Positions 40,331 through 48,053 of a stretch of 64,000 nucleotides of DNA are shown one piece after another (the first letter of the stretch is position 1; each line of letters opens with the position of its first letter). Both the position numbers and the translations under genes were made by a program. Source of the DNA: Microbacterium sp. 1.5R (lineage in GTDB: Bacteria > Actinomycetota > Actinomycetes > Actinomycetales > Microbacteriaceae); NCBI RefSeq assembly GCF_007667425.1, contig NZ_VDRC01000001.1:949379-1013378 (forward strand), given 5' to 3'. The notes under the pieces were generated by a model. The model ran no database searches and had not been told where the DNA came from. It saw only the letters and a list, made by a program, of their open reading frames with translations.

Positions 40331-40381
40331 GGACCGGCATGCGAAGAGGACCGGCATGCGAAGAGGACCGGCATGCGAAAG
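40331..40381. repeat. Three 17-bp tandem repeats before the SRPBCC gene
   Basis: GGACCGGCATGCGAAGA repeats at 40331, 40348 and 40365 (last copy with a variant end), with degenerate copies further upstream. They lie 20-70 bases before the ATG of the SRPBCC gene. Confidence 0.8.
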
Positions 40382-40400
40382 ACCGACGAGAGGGGATGAC

Positions 40401-40838
40401 ATGGCGACGAACGTACGCACGATGAATTGCCGACCGGAGGACGTGTTCGAGGTGCTGCACGACGGGTGGCTCTACCCTGGGTGGGTCGTCGGGGCGTCCC
40501 GCATGCGCGACGTCGACGAGGCCTGGCCGCAACCGGGAGCCGTGCTGCACCACTCGGTGGGAGTGTGGCCGGCGCTGCTCGACGACACGACCGTGGTCGA
40601 GGAGTGGGATCCGCCCCGGCGGATGGTGATGCGCGCGAAGGGCTGGCCCATCGGCGAAGCGAGGGTCACGATCCGGGCGCGATCGTACGACGGCGGATGC
40701 ATGGTGCGCATCGACGAGGAGCCGGTGACCGGCCCGGCGACGCTGCTGCCCTCCCTCGTGACGACCCCGATGCTGCGGTGGCGGAACTCGGAGACTCTGC
40801 ACCGGCTCGCATATCTCGCGGAGGGGCGGGCTCACTGA
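40401..40838 (+). CDS. SRPBCC (polyketide cyclase/START-like) protein
   Basis: The 145-residue protein has the SRPBCC helix-grip fold: an N-terminal strand (ATNVRTMNCRPEDVFEVLHDGWLYPGWV), a WDPPRRMVMRAKGWP strand pair, ARVTIRARSYDGGCMVRIDEEPVTGP, and a C-terminal helix (MLRWRNSETLHRLAYLAEG). Such proteins bind hydrophobic ligands or act as cyclases; the ligand is unknown. The ATG at 40401 follows GAGGGGATGAC. The frame is open upstream through the repeats, but those are not protein-like. Confidence 0.8.
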   Translation: MATNVRTMNCRPEDVFEVLHDGWLYPGWVVGASRMRDVDEAWPQPGAVLHHSVGVWPALLDDTTVVEEWDPPRRMVMRAKGWPIGEARVTIRARSYDGGCMVRIDEEPVTGPATLLPSLVTTPMLRWRNSETLHRLAYLAEGRAH

Positions 40839-40859
40839 GACGCTGCCGCTCGCGCGCGC

Positions 40860-40894
40860 GGAGGGCGCGTCCCGCCTTGCGGGGCGCGCCCTCC
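40860..40894. terminator. Hairpin terminator after the SRPBCC gene
   Basis: GGAGGGCGCGTCCCGC (40860-40875) pairs with GCGGGGCGCGCCCTCC (40879-40894) with one G-U and a 3-base loop. It lies 22 bases after the SRPBCC stop and downstream of the convergent dehydrogenase. Confidence 0.8.
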
Positions 40895-41008
40895 GGCGTC
40901 GTACTCGTCTCGGCCCGCGCTCACGGCCAGTGCTCTCGGCCGGTGCTCTCAGCCGGGGCTCTCGGCCGGGGGCCGGGCGCTCGCGGCCGGGCGGGCGGGC
41001 GGCCGGGC

Positions 41009-42193
41009 TCAGACCGTCGACGGCCGGAGCACGACCTTGATGCAGCCGTCCTCCTTGCGCTGGAACGTCTCGTAGAGCTCCGGCGCGTCGTCGAGCGGAG
41101 CACTGTGGGTCGTGAGATCCATCACGCCGAGCGGGTCGCTGAGCTCTTCGACGAGCGGCAGCAGGTCGTCGATCCACCGCTTCACGTTGCACTGTCCCAT
41201 GCGCAGGTTGATCTGCTTGTCGAACATCGTCTTCATGGGCATGATGTCGGCGTCACCCGCGTACACCCCGCTCAACGACACTGTCCCTCCCCGGCGCACG
41301 GCGTCGATCGACGCGTGCAGGGCGGCGAGCCGGTCGATGCCGGCCTTGTCCATCATCTGCTGGGCGAGTGCGTCCGGCAGCAGACCCACGGCCTTCTGCA
41401 CGATGCCGACGCCCGGGTTGCCGTGCGCCTCCATGCCGACGGCGTCGACGACGGCATCCGCTCCCCGTCCTTCCGTGAGGTCGCGCAGCTCCGATACGAC
41501 CTCGTCCGAGAGGTCGAAGGTCTCCACACCGTGGCGGGCCGCCATCTCGCGGCGCTCCGCGACCGGGTCGACCGCGAGCACCCGGTAGCCCCGGTGCACG
41601 CCGATGCGCGACACGAACTGCCCGACGGGTCCGAGGCCCATGACGGCCAGCGTGCCGCCCTCGGGGACGTTCGCGTATTCGACCCCCTGCCAGGCGGTCG
41701 GCAGGATGTCGCTGAGGAACAGATAGCGATCGTCCGGCAGATCGGACGCCACCTTGATGTGGTTGTAGTCGGCGAGAGGCACGCGCAGGTACTCGGCCTG
41801 CCCGCCCGGCACCTGGCCGTACAGCTTGGTGTACCCGAACAGGGCGGCGCCGCTGCCGTACTCGCGCACCTGGGTCGTCTCGCACTGCGACTGCAGACCC
41901 TGGCGGCAGAAGAAGCAGTGCCCGCACGAGATGTTGAACGGGATGACGACGCGGTCGCCCACCGACAGGTTCGTGACCTCGCTGCCGACCTCGACGACGA
42001 CGCCCATCGGCTCGTGTCCCAGCACGTCACCGCGGTCGAGGAACGGCCCGAGCAGCTCGTACAGGTGCAGGTCGGATCCGCAGATCGCCGACGAGGTGAT
42101 GCGCACGATCGCGTCGGTCGGTCGTTCAATCACGGGGTCGGGGACCTCCTCCACCGACACTTTGCGGGTGCCCTGCCAGGTGAGTGCCTTCAT
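41009..42193 (-). CDS. Zinc-dependent alcohol/formaldehyde-type dehydrogenase
   Basis: The 394-residue medium-chain dehydrogenase has the catalytic zinc motif (SSAICGSDLHLYE and GHEPMGVVVEVG) and structural zinc cysteines (CGHCFFCRQGLQSQC). The Rossmann glycine loop is VMGLGPVGQFVSRIG, followed by a DPV loop that favours NAD. The roughly 20-residue insert near residue 250 (VDAVGMEAHGNPGVGI) resembles glutathione-independent formaldehyde dehydrogenases. The C-terminal block (GVMDLTTHSAPLDDAPELYETFQRKEDGCIKVVLRP) is typical of that group. Start: ATG at 42193. It is divergent from the second HNH gene. Confidence 0.88.
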   Translation of the reverse strand: MKALTWQGTRKVSVEEVPDPVIERPTDAIVRITSSAICGSDLHLYELLGPFLDRGDVLGHEPMGVVVEVGSEVTNLSVGDRVVIPFNISCGHCFFCRQGLQSQCETTQVREYGSGAALFGYTKLYGQVPGGQAEYLRVPLADYNHIKVASDLPDDRYLFLSDILPTAWQGVEYANVPEGGTLAVMGLGPVGQFVSRIGVHRGYRVLAVDPVAERREMAARHGVETFDLSDEVVSELRDLTEGRGADAVVDAVGMEAHGNPGVGIVQKAVGLLPDALAQQMMDKAGIDRLAALHASIDAVRRGGTVSLSGVYAGDADIMPMKTMFDKQINLRMGQCNVKRWIDDLLPLVEELSDPLGVMDLTTHSAPLDDAPELYETFQRKEDGCIKVVLRPSTV

Positions 42194-42259
42194 GATGCGT
42201 CCTCCTCGTTGGTGGTGTCTCGACGCGCGGTCTGGTTCACCGCGCGCTCCGGACGAACA

Positions 42260-42301
42260 GCCACCCTCGTCGGCGGACGGGGCGTCGGACAGAGGGTTGA
42301 C
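42260..42301 (-). promoter_or_regulatory. Promoter-like GTCAACCCT ... GAGGGTGG element before the dehydrogenase
   Basis: On the minus strand GTCAAC (42301-42296) is followed after 28 bases by AGGGTGGC (ending 42260), 67 bases before the dehydrogenase ATG. It matches the csbD element in both blocks and in the exact spacing. Confidence 0.4.
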
Positions 42302-42370
42302 AGCGGTGTGGATGCCGGACACAGCGCCCCGCTTGCCGTCTCCGGCAGGGCGTGGCGGGGTGGGTGGCCG

Positions 42371-42402
42371 GGGGTTGCGGGGTTGCGGGGTTGCGGGGTT
42401 GC
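42371..42402. repeat. Four 8-bp GGGGTTGC tandem repeats
   Basis: GGGGTTGC occurs four times in direct succession at 42371-42402, then GGGGCGC. It lies midway between the divergent dehydrogenase and HNH genes. Confidence 0.9.
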
Positions 42403-42454
42403 GGGGCGCAGCCTCCCATCCGCGCGGCCCTGCGATATACCGGAACGCGAATCG

Positions 42455-42539
42455 CGAGTACCGGAATATGCCTCTGAACTGGTCCAAAAATGCGTCTCAT
42501 GGCCGCTCGAATGTCGGTGGTCCCGTGTTGACTGAGGGC
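42455..42539 (+). promoter_or_regulatory. Conserved upstream element of the second DUF222/HNH gene
   Basis: It contains CCGGAATATG, CTGAACTGG, 25 bases, CGAATGTCGGTG, and TTGA just before the ATG, the same order and spacing as upstream of the HNH gene at 5224-6960. A direct repeat of TACCGGAA also occurs here. The frame through the element is open; an ATG at 42467 would give a start MPLNW, so coding cannot be excluded. Confidence 0.45.
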
Positions 42540-44246
42540 ATGTCATCCACCGCACGCTCCCTCCTCGATCAGGTCGTCTCCGACCTTGATCGGGTGCTGG
42601 CCGACGACGCCCTCGCCGGTCTCTCGGAGCGCGAGCGGATTGATGTGCTCACCACAGCCGGCGCCGCGTTCCGTCGCATCGAAGCGGTGCTCGTAGAGAC
42701 CGTCGCGACGGGCGATGTCGACCTGCCGCGCACCGCGGGGTGTCGCAGCGAGAACGAGTTGCTGCGACGAGCGCTCCTCGTCGATACGGCCGGGGCGACG
42801 CGCCTGGGCAAGGTCGTCGATCTGGTGCGCCGGCACACGAATCTCCTGTCCGGCGAACGTCTGCCCGCTCGCTGGCCGGCTCTGCGCGCCGCACTGCTCG
42901 ACGGAGCGATCGGCACCGCGGGCATCCTCGCGTCGACGGCACCGCTGGAGAGGGTGAGCGACCGGATCAGCCTTGACGAACGCCTCGGGGCCGACGAGTG
43001 TCTGGCCGATGCGTCCAGGGGCGCGCGCGACGACGTGGTTGCAGGTGCCGACGCCGGTGTCGACGCCGGTGCCGACGATGCGGTCCGAGGGTCACGACGC
43101 GGCCCGGCGCCGATGCCGGAAGATCTGCGAGTTCTCGCCGAGGCTCTGGCTGGCCTGCTCGATCCTGACGGCGACGAACCGGCAAACGACGCGGCCAGGC
43201 GGCGAGGCATCACGGTCGGACGGCTGCGCAACGGGCTGCGTCCCGTCACCGGGGCGCTGACGCCAGACGTCGCCGCACAGCTGGAGTTGATCTTCGACGC
43301 CCAGAACAACCCGAAGGGCGACGGTCCACCGCGACTCGGAGTGCGCTTCATGCCGACGGCCGGCGGCGGGTCGGACTCCCGCGACTCGGCTGCAGGCGAC
43401 TCGTCTGCCTGCGGCTCGGCTGCCGGCGACTTGGCCGGCCCACCTGCGGGCGACTCGGCTATGGGCGACTCGGCTATGGGCGTCTCGGCTGCGGGCGACC
43501 CGGGTGCGGGCGGCCCGGCTGGCGGCGATCCCCGCAGTGGCGATCCAGAGGCCGACACGGCGGATCCCGACTCCGCCGACGCCGCAGACTTCGATCCCTT
43601 CAACAGCGATCCGCGCGCGGTGATCGATGATCGCACCGCCGCGCAGAAGCGGCACGACGCCCTCGCCGCGGCGCTCGGGATCGCAGCCCGCCACCGCGAC
43701 GTGCCGACTCTCGGCGGCGCGGCTCCGACGCTCGTCGTCACGGTCGACGCGGGCGACCTCGCCGCCGTGCGCGGCCGGGCGAGCGCGCCGGGGGCATGGG
43801 GCCAGCTTCCTCTTGCCATCGCCGCACACGTCGGCTGCTCCGGAACGATTCAGCGCGTGACGATGGACGAGGGTCGGATCGTCGGGATCCACAGCACCGA
43901 CCGGGTGTTCACGGTGCATCAGCGCAGAGCGATCATCGCGCGCGACAAGGAGTGCCTGATCCCGGGATGCCACGTACCAGCGTCGTGGTGCGAGATCCAT
44001 CACGTCACCGAGCACGCCCGCGGAGGACCCACCCACACCGACAACGGCGTGCCGCTGTGCTGGTGGCATCACCGCAGTCTGGGCTCGTCCGGGTGGGAGA
44101 TCCGCATGAATGCGGGCATCCCGGAGGTGCGGGGCCCGGCGTGGTGGGACCCGGAACAGCGGTGGCGAGCGCCACGCCTCAGTCTTCCTCGACGCAGCCC
44201 CTCGCGATCGGAGAGAGATTCGGCAGTACTCGCGCGCGCAGGCTGA
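42540..44246 (+). CDS. DUF222 / HNH endonuclease protein (13E12-type), copy 2
   Basis: The 568-residue protein has the same architecture as the gene at 5224-6960. The DUF222 helical domain (about 1-420) carries a low-complexity insert (GDSAxG repeats with G/A/D/S, about 290-350). The HNH domain reads CLIPGCHVPASWCEIHHVTEHARGG and NGVPLCWWHHRSLGSSGWEIRMN. The HNH regions of the two copies are nearly identical in protein and DNA, which suggests recent exchange. The role is unknown. The ATG at 42540 is shared with the start of copy 1. Confidence 0.86.
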   Translation: MSSTARSLLDQVVSDLDRVLADDALAGLSERERIDVLTTAGAAFRRIEAVLVETVATGDVDLPRTAGCRSENELLRRALLVDTAGATRLGKVVDLVRRHTNLLSGERLPARWPALRAALLDGAIGTAGILASTAPLERVSDRISLDERLGADECLADASRGARDDVVAGADAGVDAGADDAVRGSRRGPAPMPEDLRVLAEALAGLLDPDGDEPANDAARRRGITVGRLRNGLRPVTGALTPDVAAQLELIFDAQNNPKGDGPPRLGVRFMPTAGGGSDSRDSAAGDSSACGSAAGDLAGPPAGDSAMGDSAMGVSAAGDPGAGGPAGGDPRSGDPEADTADPDSADAADFDPFNSDPRAVIDDRTAAQKRHDALAAALGIAARHRDVPTLGGAAPTLVVTVDAGDLAAVRGRASAPGAWGQLPLAIAAHVGCSGTIQRVTMDEGRIVGIHSTDRVFTVHQRRAIIARDKECLIPGCHVPASWCEIHHVTEHARGGPTHTDNGVPLCWWHHRSLGSSGWEIRMNAGIPEVRGPAWWDPEQRWRAPRLSLPRRSPSRSERDSAVLARAG

Positions 44247-44393
44247 GACGCACCAGCGTGCACAGGCGTTGTTCCAGTTCCTCGCCTATCCTGGCTCGGT
44301 GATGTGAGCGTCGGTGCCTCTGCACTGCGCGGCGTCCGGGACGACCCGGACGTCATCTCGATCGGGGACGGCCCCACTCGAAGGAGCGCGACC

Positions 44394-45701
44394 ATGTCGC
44401 ACGCCACACCCACCCCGCCCACCGGGCCCGTTGCGCACAGCGAGCGCGCGTCGCGCACCGGGCCCGCTGCCCACAGCGAGCGCGCGCCGCGCACCGCTCC
44501 CGTCGCGCACAGCGAGCGCGCGCCGCGCACCGCGCCCGTCGCCCACACGTCGCTCCGCACCCTCGTCGGCCGCTCCGACATCGCGCGGATCGTCCTGGGC
44601 TGGGGAGCCTTCGGCGCACTCCTGTTCGCGCACCCGCTGCTCGCCGCACCAGCACCCGCAGCCGTGCTCGTCATCGGGCTCGTGGCGATCGTCGCGGTCA
44701 TCCTCGCCTGCGCGTTCGGCGTCGTGAAGCAGGCCGAGGCGCTCGCCCACCGCCTCGGCGACCCCTACGGGTCACTCGTGCTGACCCTGTCGATCGTGCT
44801 GATCGAGGTGATCCTCATCTCGGCGGTCATGCTCGGACCGGGAGCGCATCAGACGATCGCCCGCGACTCGGTCATGGCCGTCGCGATGATCATCATGAAC
44901 CTCGTCATCGGGCTCGCGCTGCTGCTCGGCGGCATGCGCCACCGCGGTCTGCAGCACAATCGCACCGGAACATCCGCCTACCTCGCGATGCTCGTGCTGC
45001 TCGTGACGCTCGCCTTCGGCCTGCCGGCTCTCATCGGGGCCGACGGCTCGTACACGATCGCGCAGGCGATCCCCGTCGTCATACTCACCCTCGGCGTCTA
45101 CGCCTTCTTCCTCGCGCGACAGATGGGAGCGCAGGCGTCGGACTTCACCGAGGTCGGCGCGGATACGGAACGCAACGCGTCGAAGCCCGAGACCCGTGCG
45201 CACAGCACCCGCTCAGACCCGAGCATCCTCGCGACGCTGCGCAGTCACCGCCTCGAGGTGCTCGTCCGTCTCGCCCTGCTCGTCGTCACCGTGCTGCCGA
45301 TCGTGCTGCTGTCGCACGACCTGGCCGCGCTGCTCGACGACGGCCTCGGCCGCCTCGGCGCACCGCCGGCACTCGCCGGTCTGCTCATCGCCGCGATCGT
45401 CTTCCTGCCCGAGTCGATCACCGCGGTCAGGGCGGCGCTCAGCGCCGAGGCGCAGCGCGTGAACAACCTCTGCCATGGCGCACTCGTCTCGACCGTCGGG
45501 CTGACGATCCCCGCGGTCCTCGTCATCGGGATGCTGACGGGCCAGACCGTCGTGCTCGCCGAGTCGCCCGCGAACATGCTCATGCTCGGGGCGACCCTGC
45601 TGCTCTCGGTCACCACGTTCTCCGCGAGACGCGTCACCGCGACCCACGGCGCCACGCACCTGATGCTGTTCGCCGCCTACCTGATCGTCCTGTTCAGCTG
45701 A
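44394..45701 (+). CDS. Calcium/proton antiporter (ChaA/CaCA type)
   Basis: The 435-residue protein has about ten to eleven membrane helices in two halves and the acidic CaCA motifs: GSLVLTLSIVLIEVILISAVML (first acidic helix) and FLPESITAVRAALSAEAQRVNNLCHGALVSTVGLTIP (second), as in ChaA-type Ca2+(Na+)/H+ antiporters. A hydrophilic loop (about 260-290) separates the halves. The N-terminal 50 residues hold three 12-residue repeats (HSERAPRTAPVA type) encoded by 36-base DNA repeats. The ATG at 44394 follows AAGGAG; an upstream GTG at 44304 is less likely. Confidence 0.87.
   Translation: MSHATPTPPTGPVAHSERASRTGPAAHSERAPRTAPVAHSERAPRTAPVAHTSLRTLVGRSDIARIVLGWGAFGALLFAHPLLAAPAPAAVLVIGLVAIVAVILACAFGVVKQAEALAHRLGDPYGSLVLTLSIVLIEVILISAVMLGPGAHQTIARDSVMAVAMIIMNLVIGLALLLGGMRHRGLQHNRTGTSAYLAMLVLLVTLAFGLPALIGADGSYTIAQAIPVVILTLGVYAFFLARQMGAQASDFTEVGADTERNASKPETRAHSTRSDPSILATLRSHRLEVLVRLALLVVTVLPIVLLSHDLAALLDDGLGRLGAPPALAGLLIAAIVFLPESITAVRAALSAEAQRVNNLCHGALVSTVGLTIPAVLVIGMLTGQTVVLAESPANMLMLGATLLLSVTTFSARRVTATHGATHLMLFAAYLIVLFS
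44424..44531 (+). repeat. Three 36-bp tandem repeats in the antiporter N terminus
   Basis: Units at 44424, 44460 and 44496 encode H-S-E-R-A-P-R-T-A-P-V-A-like segments, with a partial fourth. They extend the cytosolic N-terminal tail of the antiporter. Confidence 0.85.
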
Positions 45702-45752
45702 TCACGTTCTCCCGCCGACCGGCGCGACGAGGCACGTCGCGCCGGCATGTGC

Positions 45753-46853
45753 TCACGCCTCGGCGCGCACGGCCTCCAGTGCGGGGTAGTCCGTGTAGCC
45801 CTCCGCGGTTCGTCCATAGAACAGCGCGGGCCGCGGGTCGTTCAGCTCGGCATCCTGCTTCCACCGCTCGGCGAGATCGGGGTTGGCGATCACCGGTCGG
45901 CCGACGGCTACGGCATCCGCCCACCCATCGGCGACCAGGCCATGGGCCTCGTCTCTCGTGGTGGGCTCCGCGAAGCCGGAGTTGATGATCAGCGGAGCGC
46001 CGAGCGTCCGGCGGATCCGCTGCACGAGCTCACCGGTCGGCGCGGCGCTGAGGACGTCGACGAACGCGATCCCGAGCGGCGCGAGCCCCTCGGCGACGGC
46101 GAGGTACGTGGCGAGCACGTCGTCATCGTCTTCCTCCAGCACGCCCTGGATGTTGTGCTGCGGAGACAGACGGATGCCGACGCGGTCGGCCCCGACCGCC
46201 TCGGTCACCGCACGCGTGACCTCGACCGCGAATCGCGCCCTGTTCTCGGGCGATCCGCCATACCGGTCGTCGCGCACATTCGACACCGGCGACAGGAACT
46301 CGTGCACGAGGTAGCCGTTCGCTCCGTGCACCTCGACGCCGTCGAGTCCCGCCTCGATCGCATTGCGTGCCGCCTGCGCGAACTGCTCGATCACCTCGGC
46401 GATCTCGTCGACCGTCAGGGCGTGCGCGACCGGCATCGCGGCCTTGCCGACGGGCGTGTGCGTCTCGCCGGGTGCGGCGATCGCGCTCGGGCCGACGACT
46501 CGCGGCTCACCGGAGATCTCGGGGTGGCCGACTCGTCCGCCGTGCATGAGCTGCATGACGATCGTGCCGCCCTCGGCGTGCACCGCATCGGCGATGCGGC
46601 GCCATCCGTCGACCTGCTCGGCTGTGACGATACCCGGCTGCCCCTGGTACGACTTGCCCTCCCTGGCGGGCCAGGTGCCCTCGGTGATGATCAGACCCTG
46701 CCCGGCGCGCTGACGGTAGTACTCCGCCATGGTGTCGGTGGGCGTGCCCTCGTCGTCGGCGCGCGTGCGCGTGAGGGGCGCCATGACGACGCGGTTGGAC
46801 AGCGGGAGGGCGCCGAAGGCGGCTGATTCGAAAAGACTCACGGTGACAGTCAA
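45753..46853 (-). CDS. Old Yellow Enzyme-family flavin oxidoreductase (alkene reductase)
   Basis: The 366-residue TIM-barrel flavoprotein shows OYE motifs: LSNRVVMAPLTRTRAD, LIITEGTWPAREG, VMQLMHGGRVGHPE, VEVHGANGYLVHEFLSPVSNVRDDRYGGSPENRARF and the FMN-binding late LIINSGF and VAVGRPVIANPDL. It reduces activated C=C bonds or nitro compounds with NADPH. The usual HGAHGYL motif has Asn for the second His. The neighbouring MarR gene (46880-47461) is upstream, 26 bases from its start, so it is likely the regulator. Confidence 0.92.
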   Translation of the reverse strand: MTVTVSLFESAAFGALPLSNRVVMAPLTRTRADDEGTPTDTMAEYYRQRAGQGLIITEGTWPAREGKSYQGQPGIVTAEQVDGWRRIADAVHAEGGTIVMQLMHGGRVGHPEISGEPRVVGPSAIAAPGETHTPVGKAAMPVAHALTVDEIAEVIEQFAQAARNAIEAGLDGVEVHGANGYLVHEFLSPVSNVRDDRYGGSPENRARFAVEVTRAVTEAVGADRVGIRLSPQHNIQGVLEEDDDDVLATYLAVAEGLAPLGIAFVDVLSAAPTGELVQRIRRTLGAPLIINSGFAEPTTRDEAHGLVADGWADAVAVGRPVIANPDLAERWKQDAELNDPRPALFYGRTAEGYTDYPALEAVRAEA

Positions 46854-46879
46854 GACGACCGCAGCGACCCGTATTCCCT

Positions 46880-47461
46880 TCAGGCTCCCTCGGGCGAGCC
46901 GCCGAGGTCGCGGAGCAGGGAGATGACGAGATCGAGATCCCGGTCCGACCAGGCTCGCAGCCGCTCGCCGAGACGGGCCTCGTAGCGCGAGCGGGCGAGC
47001 GCGACGCGCTCCTGCGCGAGCGGAGTCGCCACGAGAACGCGAGCACGGCGGTCGTCCGGATCCGGCACGCTCTCGACGAGGCCCAACGCCTCGAGCTGGC
47101 GCACGTGCCGGCTGACGGCGGACTTGTCGGTCTGCAGACGCTCGATGATCGCACCGGCAGACGTCGCCCTGCCCGAGGCGATCGACGTCAGCACCTGGTA
47201 GCCGAGCGGCTGCAGATCGGGATGGACCGTGATCGCCGCCTCGCGCCAGCTCACCCGGATGCGGGCGAAGAGCCGACCGAGCTCGTGCTCGACACGGTGC
47301 ACGGCGTCATCCTGCGCAGGGCTGTCGACGGCAGGGTCGTCGACGGGTCCGGCAGCAGGGCGGTCGGCGGCTTCGTCGGCAGGGCTGTCGGCGGGTTTAC
47401 CAGCAGGGCTGTTCGCGGGTTCGGCGGCTATCTCGTCGGCGGGTTCGTCGGCGGCGCTCAT
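46880..47461 (-). CDS. MarR-family regulator next to the Old Yellow Enzyme gene
   Basis: The 193-residue protein has a low-complexity N-terminal tail of A/D/P/E residues (about 1-48) and then a MarR winged helix: VSWREAAITVHPDLQPLGYQVLTSIASGRATSAGAIIERLQTDKSAVSRHVRQLEALGLVESVPDPDDRRARVL (about 60-135). It is transcribed with the OYE gene and probably senses electrophiles or antibiotics. I chose the ATG at 47461; the tail makes its true start uncertain. Confidence 0.83.
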   Translation of the reverse strand: MSAADEPADEIAAEPANSPAGKPADSPADEAADRPAAGPVDDPAVDSPAQDDAVHRVEHELGRLFARIRVSWREAAITVHPDLQPLGYQVLTSIASGRATSAGAIIERLQTDKSAVSRHVRQLEALGLVESVPDPDDRRARVLVATPLAQERVALARSRYEARLGERLRAWSDRDLDLVISLLRDLGGSPEGA

Positions 47462-47596
47462 GCCCGCCAGCTTACGGCGGATGCCCCTCTCTTCACCGGG
47501 AACACCGGCCCGCGGCGAATACCGGCCCCGGGAACACCCGCCAGTTGACGCGGCAGCCCAGGGCACCCCGCCCCCGGCGCCGGCGCCGTGCGCGTC

Positions 47597-48052
47597 TCAG
47601 ACCTCCGACAGCAGCCGGAAGACCTTGGATGCCGCGCGGATCTCGTCCGCCGTCAGCTCCGCCATCACCGCGTCGAGGCGTCGGCTGTGATCACGGCGCA
47701 GTTCGGCGAGGGCGGCGCTGGCGGTCGGCGTGGCGGTGAGCACGCGCAGCCGGCCGTCGCGCTCGTCGGGGCGGGACTCGAGGAGTCCGAGCTCCTCCAG
47801 CATCCGTACCTGCCTGCTGATGACCGACTTGTCCATCTCGAACCGTTCGGCGAGCTCGTGCGCGCTCGCCGATCCGGCGCGGTCGATGAACGTGAGCAGC
47901 TTGTACCCGCCGACCTGCAGGTCGGGGGCGATGCGCGCCGCCGACTCCCTCCACAGCGTCCGAGTCCTCGCGAAGATGAGGTTCAGATGCGCCTGGAGGT
48001 CGCCGACGGCGCTCTCGACGTCCGGAGCGGTCGCCGCATCGGTGGGGGCCAT
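47597..48052 (-). CDS. MarR-family regulator of the DHA2 exporter operon
   Basis: The 151-residue protein has the MarR fold: LNLIFARTRTLWRESAARIAPDLQVGGYKLLTFIDRAGSASAHELAERFEMDKSVISRQVRMLEELGLLESRPDERDGRLRVLTATPT, with wing residues DERDGR. The ATG at 48052 is one base after the exporter stop (TGACATG), so it is the second gene of the exporter operon. The two palindromes upstream of the exporter are its likely binding sites. It resembles the MarR at 46880 and may have arisen by duplication. Confidence 0.9.
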   Translation of the reverse strand: MAPTDAATAPDVESAVGDLQAHLNLIFARTRTLWRESAARIAPDLQVGGYKLLTFIDRAGSASAHELAERFEMDKSVISRQVRMLEELGLLESRPDERDGRLRVLTATPTASAALAELRRDHSRRLDAVMAELTADEIRAASKVFRLLSEV

Positions 48053-48053
48053 G

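Larger units (their letters stand above)
40005..40400. other. 396-base region with two kinds of tandem repeats
   Basis: It separates the P450 (minus) from the SRPBCC gene (plus). It holds 18-base repeats at 40098-40240 and 17-base repeats at 40331-40381. A GTCAACCCCC block (about 40242) resembles the window-wide promoter-like element. No ordinary gene is evident. Confidence 0.6.
42194..42539. other. Intergenic region between dehydrogenase and HNH gene
   Basis: It holds the promoter-like element of the dehydrogenase (42260-42301), four 8-base repeats (GGGGTTGC, 42371-42402), and the conserved upstream element of the HNH gene (about 42455-42539). No extra gene is evident. Confidence 0.6.

Noticed and set aside
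40098..40381. The 17- and 18-bp repeats considered as CRISPR or as a phage attachment region
   Set aside because: There are no spacers, no integrase and no tRNA gene beside them; period and drift fit simple tandem repeats.
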